This document shows positions 8,526 to 17,273 of a DNA stretch of 64,000 bases, piece after piece (position 1 is the first letter of the stretch; each line of letters opens with the position of its first letter). Source of the DNA: Flavobacterium aquidurense (GTDB taxonomy: Bacteria > Bacteroidota > Bacteroidia > Flavobacteriales > Flavobacteriaceae); the NCBI GenBank assembly GCA_900107365.1, contig FNPS01000001.1, forward strand, positions 1 through 64,000, read 5' to 3'. The notes beneath the pieces were generated by a model. The model was given only the letters and a program-made list of their open reading frames with translations. It had not been told where the DNA came from and ran no database searches. The translations under genes were made by a program, and so were the position numbers.

Positions 8526-8834
8526 TTACGCAATTGCGTTTACCAGGTCGATTAAAACTTCTTGTTTGTTGGTTTGAGTTTCACCAACCAATTGTCCGTT
8601 TACGAAAGTAGCGAATGTTGGCAAGTTGCTTACATTGGCTAATTTTCTCGATTCCGGAGAATTTTCAGCATCAACCAAAACAAAAGTGATAGCTTCATTT
8701 TCTGTGGCTAATTTTTTGAATTTTGGTTTCATAATACGGCAATTTCCACACCATGAAGCTGAATATTGTACTACTACTTTTTCGTTTTTAGCAACTAAAT
8801 CTGCTAACGTATCTTCGTTTAAGTCGATTAACAT
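8526..8834 (-). CDS. Thioredoxin-family protein with CGNC active site
   Basis: This single-domain thioredoxin fold of 102 residues has no signal peptide and is therefore cytosolic. The active site reads SWCGNCRIMKP (Cys29, Cys32) rather than the usual CGPC, and the cis-Pro loop appears as NLPTFATF. Replacing the central Pro by Asn is expected to change redox potential and partner choice. Neighbours are an AhpC-type peroxiredoxin upstream and a small helical protein downstream, suggesting it may serve as reductant or adaptor for peroxide detoxification. That link is inference. Confidence 0.88.
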   Translation of the reverse strand: MLIDLNEDTLADLVAKNEKVVVQYSASWCGNCRIMKPKFKKLATENEAITFVLVDAENSPESRKLANVSNLPTFATFVNGQLVGETQTNKQEVLIDLVNAIA

Positions 8835-8844
8835 TTGTTTTGTT

Positions 8845-9100
8845 TTTTGAGGTTCTGAGGGACTAAGGTTCTGAGGGGCTAAGGTTTTTAGCTTCTTTTT
8901 TTAGTCTCTTTTGAATATTTTTGATAGTAAGACTTCAATGTCCAAGGTTTTTTTAGAGAAAATCTTAGAGCCTTAGCATCTTAGATTCTTAGAACCTTTC
9001 TTTAGTCTTTTGAATGTTTTTGGGTTGTAAGATTTTAAGTTACTAAGGTTATAAGTATAAAAACTTAGAACCTTAGCACCTTAGTATCTTAGAACCTTTA
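8845..9100. repeat. CTTAG/CTAAG stutter repeats between thioredoxin and ahpC genes
   Basis: The 274-base gap carries repeated GGTTCTGAGG-GGCTAAGG units at the left end and AACCTTAGCACCTTAG units at the right end, which are mutually complementary and could form a long irregular hairpin. The same AACCTTAG stutter recurs at 26016-26068. No gene was found in this gap. Confidence 0.65.
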
Positions 9101-9108
9101 TAAAAAAA

Positions 9109-9747
9109 TTAGTTTGCACTCAAGTACTCAGCTGTACTCAATCTGTCTGCAGACATTGCTTCTTTACCAGCTTCCCAGTTTGCAGGACAAACTTCTCCTT
9201 TTTCCTGGATATGAGTGTAAGCGTCAACCATACGTAAGTACTCGTTTACGTTACGTCCTAATGGCATATCGTTAACACTTTCGTGGAAGATTTTTCCAGT
9301 TTCGTCAATTAAGTAAGTCGCTCTGTACGTTACGTTTGAACCTTCGATGATAACTGAATCAGTTTCTTCGCTGTATTCTGTAGAATCGATATCTAAAATT
9401 CCTAAAATGTTAGATAAGTTACGGTTTGTATCTGCTAAGATTGGGTACGTTACACCTTCGATTCCACCGTTGTTTTTTGGAGTATTTAACCAGGCAAAGT
9501 GAACTTCGTTTGTGTCGCATGAAGCTCCAATTACGATAGTATTTCTTTTTTCAAATTCTGGTAATGCAGCTTGAAAGGCGTGTAATTCAGTTGGGCATAC
9601 AAAAGTAAAATCTTTTGGGTACCAGAACAATAATACTTTTTTGTTGTTGTTTACTGCTTCTTCAAAAATGTTGATTTTTAAGTTATCACCCATTTCTGAG
9701 ATAGCATCTACTGCAATACTTGGGAATTTTTTTCCTACTAAAGACAT
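9109..9747 (-). CDS. ahpC: AhpC-type 2-Cys peroxiredoxin
   Basis: This 212-residue typical 2-Cys peroxiredoxin has peroxidatic Cys51 in FTFVCPTELHAF and resolving Cys187 in GEVCPANWEAG. It reduces H2O2 and alkyl hydroperoxides in the cytosol. It is longer than E. coli AhpC (187) and resembles the Bacteroidota/plant-like Prx group. No ahpF lies next to it; a CGNC thioredoxin 274 bases downstream could be its reductant. A well-formed promoter lies upstream at 9784-9815. The leader is short and no OxyR-like site was recognised. Confidence 0.93.
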   Translation of the reverse strand: MSLVGKKFPSIAVDAISEMGDNLKINIFEEAVNNNKKVLLFWYPKDFTFVCPTELHAFQAALPEFEKRNTIVIGASCDTNEVHFAWLNTPKNNGGIEGVTYPILADTNRNLSNILGILDIDSTEYSEETDSVIIEGSNVTYRATYLIDETGKIFHESVNDMPLGRNVNEYLRMVDAYTHIQEKGEVCPANWEAGKEAMSADRLSTAEYLSAN

Positions 9748-9783
9748 CTTATTCGTTTTAAAGTTAAAAATTTATTTGTGCTG

Positions 9784-9815
9784 CAAAAGTAGGGTATAAG
9801 TAGAGTTACTTACAA
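9784..9815 (-). promoter_or_regulatory. Promoter of ahpC (TTG-N21-TACTTTTG)
   Basis: On the minus strand TTG (9815-9813) is separated by 21 bases from TACTTTTG (9791-9784), fitting the Bacteroidota -33/-7 consensus. The ATG lies 36 bases further downstream. Confidence 0.75.
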
Positions 9816-9884
9816 TAAGATGTAATTATAAATATTTATTAAGTGATAGTATTTAGTTATAGGTGTTAATGTGTGTTTTGTAAG

Positions 9885-11498
9885 TTATTGAAGTTCAATA
9901 TTTACAGGAAGAATTCCGTTGCAGATTTTATTTTCTAAAAATTGAATTCCTGCATTTTTTTGAAATTCTTCAAAATCCTGATACACCTGAATTAATCGGG
10001 AAGCTTTAGAAAGATTCGGAATAATGGGTAAAACGTACGGATTTCCGAAAACGTAAACGATGCATTTTTTGGTTTGAAGCAATTCTGAAAGAAATGCTAA
10101 AACTTCGTCATTAATTTCAAAATTATTCATTGGTTTTGCCTTTGGAACAAATAAGGAAATCAAAATGGTTTCAAAATTACCCAGCTCTTTTTTGATTGTA
10201 GCAATATCAGAAACTTCTAAGTTTTCAAAAGCAAATTCCGGTGCTTTTAGTTTTGAATTTAGAGTTTGAAAGAAAGTATTTTCTACATTTTTATACAAAC
10301 TTAATTTCGCTAATTGATTCTTTTTCTGCGCTTCAAAAGCTAATTCTGTATTTGAATTGTCAATGATTTTTGTGATCGAATCCTGAGCGATTTCAAAGTT
10401 TAATTCGGCTGCTTTTTTGAAGTTTAATTCGCCTGAAGTAAAATTGTTATCAGATAGAATTCCAACTTTTTTCTTTGCCTTCATGATTCTGTTGAAGCTT
10501 TCTTCGATTCTTTCTGGCGACGCATTTTTAAGAATGGTTTCAATTCCTTCGGGAACATTTTCGGCGAAACATAAAACATCATTTCCGGCGTTGAAGGCTT
10601 CCCATTCTAAATCGCCTTTTGTTTCGTACAATTTCGAAACGCTGTGCATGTTTAAAGCATCAGAAATAACCAAACCATCGTAGCCTAATTTCTCACGCAA
10701 AAGCGTCTGAATAACTGCTTTTGACAAAGTTGCCGAAGTGTCTTTTCCGTCATTCAAACTTGGAACAGCCAAATGTCCAATCATAATAGAGTCGACATTA
10801 TTCTCGATTCCTTTGATGAAAGGGTATAATTCGTTTTCTAATAATTCTTCTAAAGTCTCTTTTAAAACCGGTAATCCTAAATGCGAATCGACATTGGTAT
10901 TTCCATGTCCGGGAAAGTGTTTCAGACAGCCTAAAACGCCAACTTCCGACATTCCGTTTAAATATTCAACAGCAAAATGGGCAACTTTTTCTTTGTTTTC
11001 ACCAAAAGAACGATACCCAATAACCGGATTATTCGGATTGTTATTAATATCTGCCAAAGGCGATAAATTATAATGAATTCCGGCTGATTTTAGGTCTAAA
11101 CCAATTTGTTTTCCAACTTCGTAAACCAAATCCGATTTCCTTTCCGGCAAAGCACCAAGCGTAATCGCGTACGGATATTGCGGTGTTTTTTCGATGCGCA
11201 TGGCTAAACCCCATTCGGCATCAATACTGATTAAAAGTGGAGTAGAAGCCGACTTTTGGTAACGAACAATAAGTTCTTTTATTTTTTGATAACTGTCATC
11301 ATTAAAAACTACTTTTTTCTTGCTTTCATAATTCGTGGCCGCGCTCGCACGGCTGTGAAAAAAAGTCAGTCCGCCAATATTGTGTTCTTTTATTAAACGT
11401 TCGGTTTCCTGAATATGTTCTTCGGTATCGTTTATGAAAACTGCGGGAAAAAAGAATTGTCCCACTTTTTGTCTTAATGCTTCAGCTGTCATTTTCAT
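9885..11498 (-). CDS. nagZ: Glycoside hydrolase family 3, NagZ-like beta-N-acetylhexosaminidase
   Basis: This 537-residue cytosolic protein carries the NagZ fingerprint GCLKHFPGHGNTNVDSH (residues about 195-211), where the His of DSH and Asp act in catalysis, plus LISIDAEWGLAMR and DGLVISDALNM with the Asp nucleophile. Family members remove GlcNAc from 1,6-anhydro-muropeptides. Residues about 350-537 form an extra alpha/beta domain absent from E. coli NagZ (341 residues). I placed the start at 11498, just after the upstream GNAT stop, rather than at an in-frame ATG at 11522 inside that gene. AmpG- and AnmK-like genes nearby support peptidoglycan recycling. Confidence 0.85.
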   Translation of the reverse strand: MKMTAEALRQKVGQFFFPAVFINDTEEHIQETERLIKEHNIGGLTFFHSRASAATNYESKKKVVFNDDSYQKIKELIVRYQKSASTPLLISIDAEWGLAMRIEKTPQYPYAITLGALPERKSDLVYEVGKQIGLDLKSAGIHYNLSPLADINNNPNNPVIGYRSFGENKEKVAHFAVEYLNGMSEVGVLGCLKHFPGHGNTNVDSHLGLPVLKETLEELLENELYPFIKGIENNVDSIMIGHLAVPSLNDGKDTSATLSKAVIQTLLREKLGYDGLVISDALNMHSVSKLYETKGDLEWEAFNAGNDVLCFAENVPEGIETILKNASPERIEESFNRIMKAKKKVGILSDNNFTSGELNFKKAAELNFEIAQDSITKIIDNSNTELAFEAQKKNQLAKLSLYKNVENTFFQTLNSKLKAPEFAFENLEVSDIATIKKELGNFETILISLFVPKAKPMNNFEINDEVLAFLSELLQTKKCIVYVFGNPYVLPIIPNLSKASRLIQVYQDFEEFQKNAGIQFLENKICNGILPVNIELQ

Positions 11499-11500
11499 TA

Positions 11501-11950
11501 TTATAAAGTCTTTTTCATGCACACACTATTCTCCATTGCTTCATACGGCGGATAATTTGGAATGATAGTGTAATCTTGTTTTTGGTACAGATTAATAGCT
11601 TCCGGCTGATTTTTTCCGGTTTCTAAAATCGTATAAGTATAACCTGTTTCTTTTGCCCAAATTTCTAATTCTTTTAGAACGGAAGAGGCAATCCCTTTTT
11701 TTCGAAAATCAGGATGAACGTACATACGTTTGATTTCTACTGCATCACTTTCTTTTTCCCTAAAAGCGCCACAGCCCACAGCGGTATCATTTTCGTAAAA
11801 AACAATAACGTGTTTTATTTTATCGGTTTTATTAAACTGATTGTAAAAGGCGTGATCTTCTCCGTCTCTGATCGCTAAATCCTGGTCTAATAAAACAACA
11901 AGATTTTTAAAATCAGTATCGTCTGAGTTTGTTCTTTTGAGCGTAATCAT
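11501..11950 (-). CDS. GNAT family N-acetyltransferase
   Basis: This 149-residue GNAT enzyme has the acetyl-CoA binding motif A VHPDFRKKGIASSVLKELE (residues about 95-113) preceded by the VEIKRMYV beta-strand, and a C-terminal NLYQKQDYTIIPNY segment. The substrate is unknown. It sits within the peptidoglycan-recycling run, ending two bases before the NagZ-like gene begins, so co-transcription is likely. A role on amino sugars is possible but unsupported. Confidence 0.88.
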   Translation of the reverse strand: MITLKRTNSDDTDFKNLVVLLDQDLAIRDGEDHAFYNQFNKTDKIKHVIVFYENDTAVGCGAFREKESDAVEIKRMYVHPDFRKKGIASSVLKELEIWAKETGYTYTILETGKNQPEAINLYQKQDYTIIPNYPPYEAMENSVCMKKTL

Positions 11951-11975
11951 GATAAAGTGCGTAAAAGTTTATGCT

Positions 11976-12317
11976 TTATTTCAACTTTGCTTTCTTTTGT
12001 TTAGCCAGTTGTTTTTTGGTTTCAATTGCTTTTTCTAATCGGTTTTTGAAACGAAAAAGTTTCGGTAAACCTTCTAGTCGGTCTTCGAGTGTGATTTCTT
12101 CAAAAACAATAATTGCTTTTTCGAGCACCCGAATTTCGTTGTCAATATCATTTTGGTTTTTGTAGATCGTAGCTAATCGATCATAAGGATGATTTCCTTT
12201 AAAGCTTTCCGCGACATTTTCTTCATATACTTCAATTGCTTTTTCAAAATCTCCTGTTTTCTCGAACTCAGCTCCTTTTAGGTTGCGTTCGGCTTGCAGA
12301 TTTTCGTTGAATTCCAT
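11976..12317 (-). CDS. Small TPR-repeat protein
   Basis: This 113-residue helical protein contains at least one clear TPR-like unit (GAEFEKTGDFEKAIEVYEENV) followed by PYDRLATIYKNQND and VLEKAI repeats, with a lysine-rich C-terminus. The frame continues upstream to an ATG at 12365, inside the permease gene; I prefer the ATG at 12317 (MEFNENLQAERNLKG), which begins the folded region. Function is unknown. It lies between the AmpG-like permease and the GNAT gene in the same orientation. Confidence 0.75.
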   Translation of the reverse strand: MEFNENLQAERNLKGAEFEKTGDFEKAIEVYEENVAESFKGNHPYDRLATIYKNQNDIDNEIRVLEKAIIVFEEITLEDRLEGLPKLFRFKNRLEKAIETKKQLAKQKKAKLK

Positions 12318-12339
12318 ATTTAAGATGTTTGATTTGGGG

Positions 12340-13881
12340 TTAAACTTCTTCTGATTTTTTTCCAAAATCTTTTGGGAAAATTAAAAAACGGGATAAAATA
12401 ATACCAGGAATTGTAGCCAGAAATACCCAAATAAAGAAATTTCCGTAGCCTAAATATTCCTGAATGTAACCGCTAACCATTCCAGGCAACATCATTCCCA
12501 TAGCCATAAATCCAGTTGCAAGAGCGTAATGTGCCGTTTTTGATTCTCCTTCCGCCACATATATCAAATACATCATAAAAGCAGCAAAACCAAAACCGTA
12601 ACCAAATTGTTCGATTATAACAACAGCATAAATATAATAAATGGAAGCCGGATGAAAATGTGCTAACAGGATAAAACCAATTATAGGCAAATGCATGGTC
12701 AAAATCATTGGCAACATCCATTTTGTCAAGCCTTGTTTCGAGATGGCAATTCCACCTAGAATTCCGCCTAAGGTTAAAGCAATTAATCCAAAAGTTCCAT
12801 AAATCAAACCGATATCTTCGGTCTCAAGTCCCATGCCGCCTTTTTTGATTGTTTTTTGATTTCCTTTATTCGCAATCAATAAATCTACAAAGTCAATTCG
12901 GGCTTTGTTGGCATTTTTGTATTCTTCTTTATCTTTGTTTTCTACTTCTGCCAGTGGTTTCTTCTGATCTCTCATTTCCACTAAAATTGGCAGTTTAGAA
13001 TAAAGAGATTGTAATTCTGAATCCGATAATTTCTCTCCGTTTTTAACCTTTGAATTGTATAATTCTAATGCTTTTGTCTGCCCTTCGTCTGAGCCTGATT
13101 CAACCAATTCGTATTTGATGGGATCTACTAAAAATGGTGTCAGCATTTTAATTAATTGCGATTCTCCTAACCTGAATAATAGGATAAAAGCTAGGACAAT
13201 AACGATTTGTTTTTTCCTGAAGAAACTTGCAAAAATGCTGGCAAAGCTTTGTTTGTTTGTATCTACAGGTTTTTCGCCCGCGTTTATTTCGGTTTTTGGA
13301 GTTGAGAAAAAATTGTAAACCGTTATAAAAGTCATCAAGAAACCAACCGCAATCATGGTATACGACCAGGCTTTGGTATTGTCGCTGTATTTATGTTCCA
13401 GATATCCGGCCAATAAAACAATTAATCCGTTTCCGGCCAACATTGCAAGTCTGTAAAAGGTACTTCTGATTCCGATAAAAAAAGATTGTTTGTCTTCTGG
13501 TAAAACCAATAGATAAAAACCATCGCTGGCAATATCATTTGAGGCCGAAGCAAAAGCTGCAACCCAAAAAATAGCCAAAGTCATCATGAAAAAACCGCTT
13601 GTTGGAATAGTAAAACCGACTAATAAAAAGGCTATCGAAATAAGCAGTTGCATGGACAAAAACCATTTTCTTTTGGTTCCGATTAATTCAATAAACGGAC
13701 TCCATAATGGTTTGATTACCCAAGGCAGATATAATAAACTGGTATAAAGACCAATGTCTTTGTTAGAGATTCCGAGTTTTTTGTACATGATAACCGAAAC
13801 GGAAATGATGACAGCATAAGGCAGTCCAGATGCAAAATTTAAAAGCGGAATCCAATACCAGGGTTTATTATCTGTTTTCAT
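12340..13881 (-). CDS. ampG: MFS transporter, AmpG-like muropeptide permease
   Basis: This inner-membrane carrier of 513 residues has about 12 predicted helices. The start, PLLNFASGLPYAVI and SLLYLPWVIKPLWSPF, closely follows the AmpG/PAT pattern. A roughly 100-residue charged loop after TM6 (NGEKLSDSELQSLYSKLP to NQKTIKKGGMGLETEDIG) is an insertion relative to E. coli AmpG. AmpG imports GlcNAc-1,6-anhydroMurNAc peptides. Neighbours NagZ-like and AnmK supply the next two steps, which strengthens the call. Its ATG overlaps the end of the GHL10 gene by 14 bases. Confidence 0.82.
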   Translation of the reverse strand: MKTDNKPWYWIPLLNFASGLPYAVIISVSVIMYKKLGISNKDIGLYTSLLYLPWVIKPLWSPFIELIGTKRKWFLSMQLLISIAFLLVGFTIPTSGFFMMTLAIFWVAAFASASNDIASDGFYLLVLPEDKQSFFIGIRSTFYRLAMLAGNGLIVLLAGYLEHKYSDNTKAWSYTMIAVGFLMTFITVYNFFSTPKTEINAGEKPVDTNKQSFASIFASFFRKKQIVIVLAFILLFRLGESQLIKMLTPFLVDPIKYELVESGSDEGQTKALELYNSKVKNGEKLSDSELQSLYSKLPILVEMRDQKKPLAEVENKDKEEYKNANKARIDFVDLLIANKGNQKTIKKGGMGLETEDIGLIYGTFGLIALTLGGILGGIAISKQGLTKWMLPMILTMHLPIIGFILLAHFHPASIYYIYAVVIIEQFGYGFGFAAFMMYLIYVAEGESKTAHYALATGFMAMGMMLPGMVSGYIQEYLGYGNFFIWVFLATIPGIILSRFLIFPKDFGKKSEEV

Positions 13882-15439
13882 TCGGTTGGTTAGGGGAATA
13901 GGTTTTAAATGTATTATTTAAGTCAATAAAAGTAGCCGTACTTTCGTTTGCAAAATAGTCAATAAATGTTACAGCACAAGCTTTATACTGATTCATTTTT
14001 TGAGCCGGTATAGAAAATGAAATGGTTCCGTCAAACTGATTCACGGTTACTTTGTCAATTATTTTTGAAGGATCATTAATATCTACTTTCGAAATATGTT
14101 CTGCACCATATAGCACCATATAGCGCACTTTAGTGTTCAATGGAGATTTGATATTGAAGGAATATTTAGTGCTGTCTTTTTGATATTCATTGACAATCGG
14201 TGTATCAATAATAACATGTTTTAAATTCGGAACCGGAGCCGGAAGCGCGGGATATTTATATTGATTTTCTTCTAAAAGTCTTACAATGTCAAAGTTTTTA
14301 TCCATGAACCATTTCGAACTGAAATAAGCACTTCCGCCTACTTTTTTGAAACTTCTGGCGTAATCAATCTGAGTTGGAATTTCAGTCGCGAAGTTCCAGC
14401 TTTTGTCTGCATCTCCTCTAATTTTATAAGATGCGTGACCAATATAAAGTGCGGTATTATTAGAGTTTTCTGACCACCATTTTACCAATTTAGAGTAAGA
14501 AGCTCTCGGATTATTCATACTCCAATACAATTGCGGCATGATATAATCGATCCATTTTTGGTCCATCCATAAAACAGGATCGGCGTATAAATCGTCATAG
14601 TTGGATGTTGATTGTGTTTCGGAACCTTTAGGATCCTGAGATTTATTTCTCCAAACCCCAAACGGACTGATTCCGAATTGTACCCAAGGTTTGCTTGCTT
14701 TAATAGTAGTAGAAATCGTGTGTACAAAGTTGCTCACATTCGCACGACGCCAATCGGCAAGGCTTAAACCTGATCCGTATTTTTTGTACGATGCATTGTC
14801 GTTAAATGTTTTTCCGGGAACAGTGTAAGGATAGAAGTAATCATCAAAATGAATGGCGTCGATATCGTATTTATCCACTACTTCTTTTACGACTTTCGTC
14901 AAATGTTCCTGAACTTCAGGCAATGCAGGATCATAATATATTTTTCCGGCGTATTCGATCATCCATTCCGGATGTTTGAAAATGTCGTGAGTCGGGCTCA
15001 AAATTTGTTTGTTTAGATCGAAAGTCGCACGATACGGATTCATCCACGCGTGAAATTCAAAACCTCTTTTATGTGCTTCCTCAATCATCCAGGCCAATGC
15101 ATCGTAATACGGATTGGGAGCCTGACCTTCTTTACCCGTTAAAAAACGCGACCAAGGCGCCAGTTCTGAAGGATAAAAAGCATCACCTACACTACGAACC
15201 TGAACGATTACAGCATTATAATTTAGTTTTTTATACGCTTCCAGAGTTTCAATATAATCCGCTTTTTCTTTGGCAACACCGTCTTGCGCTGTTTTTGGCC
15301 AGTCAATATTGACAACGGTAGCGATCCATACACCTCTAAATTCGTTTTTAGGATGCATTAGTTTTTCCTGTGCGTTGGATGTCCATCCTAAGAAAAGTAA
15401 GAATATGATAGAGAATAGTAGTGGCTGATTTTTATGCAT
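13868..15439 (-). CDS. Secreted GHL10-family glycosyl hydrolase-like protein (YngK/DUF187)
   Basis: This 523-residue exported protein has a signal peptide (QPLLFSIIFLLFLGWTSNAQ). A TIM-barrel of the GHL10 (PF02638) type spans residues about 30-345: EFRGVWIATVVNIDWP, YNAVIVQVRSVGDAFYPSEL, FEFHAWMNPYRATFD, IDAIHFDDYFYPY. A C-terminal beta domain follows. Family members are thought to act on glycans, probably peptidoglycan, in the periplasm. The 14-base overlap with the AmpG-like gene suggests it frees or trims the fragments that the permease takes up. An outward promoter-like box TATTTTTG lies at 15462-15469. Confidence 0.85.
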   Translation of the reverse strand: MHKNQPLLFSIIFLLFLGWTSNAQEKLMHPKNEFRGVWIATVVNIDWPKTAQDGVAKEKADYIETLEAYKKLNYNAVIVQVRSVGDAFYPSELAPWSRFLTGKEGQAPNPYYDALAWMIEEAHKRGFEFHAWMNPYRATFDLNKQILSPTHDIFKHPEWMIEYAGKIYYDPALPEVQEHLTKVVKEVVDKYDIDAIHFDDYFYPYTVPGKTFNDNASYKKYGSGLSLADWRRANVSNFVHTISTTIKASKPWVQFGISPFGVWRNKSQDPKGSETQSTSNYDDLYADPVLWMDQKWIDYIMPQLYWSMNNPRASYSKLVKWWSENSNNTALYIGHASYKIRGDADKSWNFATEIPTQIDYARSFKKVGGSAYFSSKWFMDKNFDIVRLLEENQYKYPALPAPVPNLKHVIIDTPIVNEYQKDSTKYSFNIKSPLNTKVRYMVLYGAEHISKVDINDPSKIIDKVTVNQFDGTISFSIPAQKMNQYKACAVTFIDYFANESTATFIDLNNTFKTYSPNQPNENR

Positions 15440-15832
15440 TGCAATCTTTTTTAACAGAAACCAAAAATAGTTTTTTTAGCTGATTATCGTAAATAATTAA
15501 TAGATTATAATTTTAACGGTATTTATTTGAATTTCATATACGTGATTTTAGTTTTTTTGCCACGAAGGCGCTAAGGCACAAAGTTTTTATTTTTTAGAAA
15601 AGATCTGCAAGATCTGCTAAATCTGCGTGAGAAAATTTTTAGCCAAAGATTATGAATCAGTGCGAATAGTTTTTTCACGCAGATTTTAAAAAGATTTAAG
15701 CAGATTTAATTTGGATTAAACTATAAATAAATCTGCGTTCATCTGCTTTAATCTGCAAAAATCTGCGTGAAATTTTTTAGCCACACAGTAAACAAAAACT
15801 TAGTGTCCTAGTGCCTTCGTGGCAAACCCTCC
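15440..15832. repeat. Nested palindromic repeat between GHL10 and anmK
   Basis: No gene is present in these 393 bases. Outer arms 15556-15588 (TTTGCCACGAAGGCGCTAAG...) and 15794-15826 (its approximate complement) enclose inner arms beginning TTTCACGCAGATTTT (15674) and ending AAAATCTGCGTGAAA (15758-15772). It belongs to the CACGCAGAT repeat family found at six or more places in the window. The transcript would fold into one long hairpin. Confidence 0.85.
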
Positions 15833-17041
15833 CTAATCCGGTAAAGAAATTTTTCCCATTGTTACTGAGGGAATTCCTTTTTTTGTGCCAAAGTTATAAT
15901 CCCCGCCGGCAACGGTTTCGTTGGCTAAAACGGCAAATAAAACCGCTTCTTTTGCGTCGCCTGAAATGCCGAGATCGTCACTTTTTTTGAACGGGCACGA
16001 CAATAATTCCTTTAATCCTTTTACCAATAACGGATTACTTGCGCCACCGCCGGACATGTAAACTGTGAATTCTTCAATTGGCGTTCCCGTGTTTTTTACG
16101 ACAAACAGAATCGCTTCTGCAATTGTTTCGGCGCTTAGTCTTGTTAATGTGGCAAGCAAATCTGGTGCCGAAATATTTTCGAGCTTGGTTTTTGACAAAG
16201 CCGAATCGACAAAAGCTTTATTGAATAATTCCTGACCGATGGTTTTGGGGAAGCTTTTCTGGAAGAAAGCATTGCTTTTTAATTCCGTTAAAAGGGTTTG
16301 GTTTACGGTTCCGGTTTGGGCAATTTCGGCATCTTTATCGTAACTTTTTTCAGGGAAAAAGTGTTTCGTAAAAATGTCGATTAAGGTATTTGCAGTTCCG
16401 GTATCGGTTACAAAAACTTCTTCGGCGTTTTGGGAAGCGGGTAAATAGGTGAAATTCGCGATGCCACCCATGTTGAGCATAATGCGGTTTTCGCCTTTTT
16501 TGCTGAACAATAAATAATCGCCATAAACCGCCAAAGGCGCACCTTCACCACCGCCAGCCACATGTTTTTGCCTGAAATCTGATAACGTTATAATTCCGGT
16601 TTTTACAGCAATATGATCGCCGTCGCCAATTTGCAAAGTCGCATTGGGGAATTTTTCCTGCTGATGCAAAAACTTCGGAGCATGTAAAACCGTTTGGCCG
16701 TGCGAGGCGATTAAGTCGACTTCGTGGGCTGGAATATTCCATTTTTGAAGACAATCGTTGACCATACCGGCGTGCAAAAGACCGATCCATTCGTTTAATA
16801 AAGCCAAATGCTGAAAATCGATTGTTTTCTGGGCAAACACTTTACGGATTTCGGTTTTAATGTCTTCGGTATAACTGATGGTTTCGAATTCCAGAATTTT
16901 TACAGCCGTATTTTCGCCCGCACCAGAAATAGCACAAAGCGCAATATCCAATCCGTCAAGCGAAGTTCCGGACATTAAACCTACTATTTTTCGGGTCTCT
17001 TTTTGAGCGATTTCAAAAAGGGCGCTTATATTTTTATTCAT
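15833..17041 (-). CDS. anmK: Anhydro-N-acetylmuramic acid kinase AnmK
   Basis: This 402-residue cytosolic kinase converts 1,6-anhydro-MurNAc to MurNAc-6-phosphate. It shows VGLMSGTSLDGLDIALC (residues about 20-36), ASHGQTVLHAP, LNMGGIANFTYLP, FVTDTGTANTLID and MSGGGASNPLL, all AnmK/ROK-like phosphate-binding and catalytic segments. It lies upstream of the GHL10-AmpG-NagZ run in the same orientation, separated by a 393-base repeat-filled gap, so it may be a separate transcript. Its codon use is noticeably more GC-rich than the island that follows. Confidence 0.96.
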   Translation of the reverse strand: MNKNISALFEIAQKETRKIVGLMSGTSLDGLDIALCAISGAGENTAVKILEFETISYTEDIKTEIRKVFAQKTIDFQHLALLNEWIGLLHAGMVNDCLQKWNIPAHEVDLIASHGQTVLHAPKFLHQQEKFPNATLQIGDGDHIAVKTGIITLSDFRQKHVAGGGEGAPLAVYGDYLLFSKKGENRIMLNMGGIANFTYLPASQNAEEVFVTDTGTANTLIDIFTKHFFPEKSYDKDAEIAQTGTVNQTLLTELKSNAFFQKSFPKTIGQELFNKAFVDSALSKTKLENISAPDLLATLTRLSAETIAEAILFVVKNTGTPIEEFTVYMSGGGASNPLLVKGLKELLSCPFKKSDDLGISGDAKEAVLFAVLANETVAGGDYNFGTKKGIPSVTMGKISLPD

Positions 17042-17230
17042 TAAAATGATGTTTTAAGGAAGTGTATTATTTGGTAATGCTAAAATGGGATTTATTTGGG
17101 GATAAATTTAGGGAAAGTTGGGGATTTTTTTGGGTTGGGAAAAAGGGGTATTTGTACTTGGTGGTTTGGGATGGTTAATTGATATTTTTGAGGAATAGCT
17201 TTTTGTCAAAAATACAATTGATAATAAATA

Positions 17231-17258
17231 TTGTAAGAAAAAATATTCTATATATTTG
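17231..17258 (+). promoter_or_regulatory. Promoter of the AbiH-HEPN pair
   Basis: TTG at 17231-17233, a 17-base spacer and TATATTTG at 17251-17258 match the Bacteroidota consensus. The ATG of the abiH-like gene follows 15 bases later at 17274. The box overlaps a TTG codon that could be mistaken for the start. Confidence 0.75.
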
Positions 17259-17273
17259 ATTAAAACAAGGAAC

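Noticed and set aside
11499-11522. Longer start for the NagZ-like gene at 11522
   Set aside because: It would lie inside the GNAT gene and adds residues with no counterpart; the ATG at 11498 fits the spacing.
17256-17273. Upstream TTG start for the AbiH gene (MIKTRN)
   Set aside because: The TTG is the end of the TATATTTG promoter box; the ATG at 17274 begins the conserved AbiH N-terminus.
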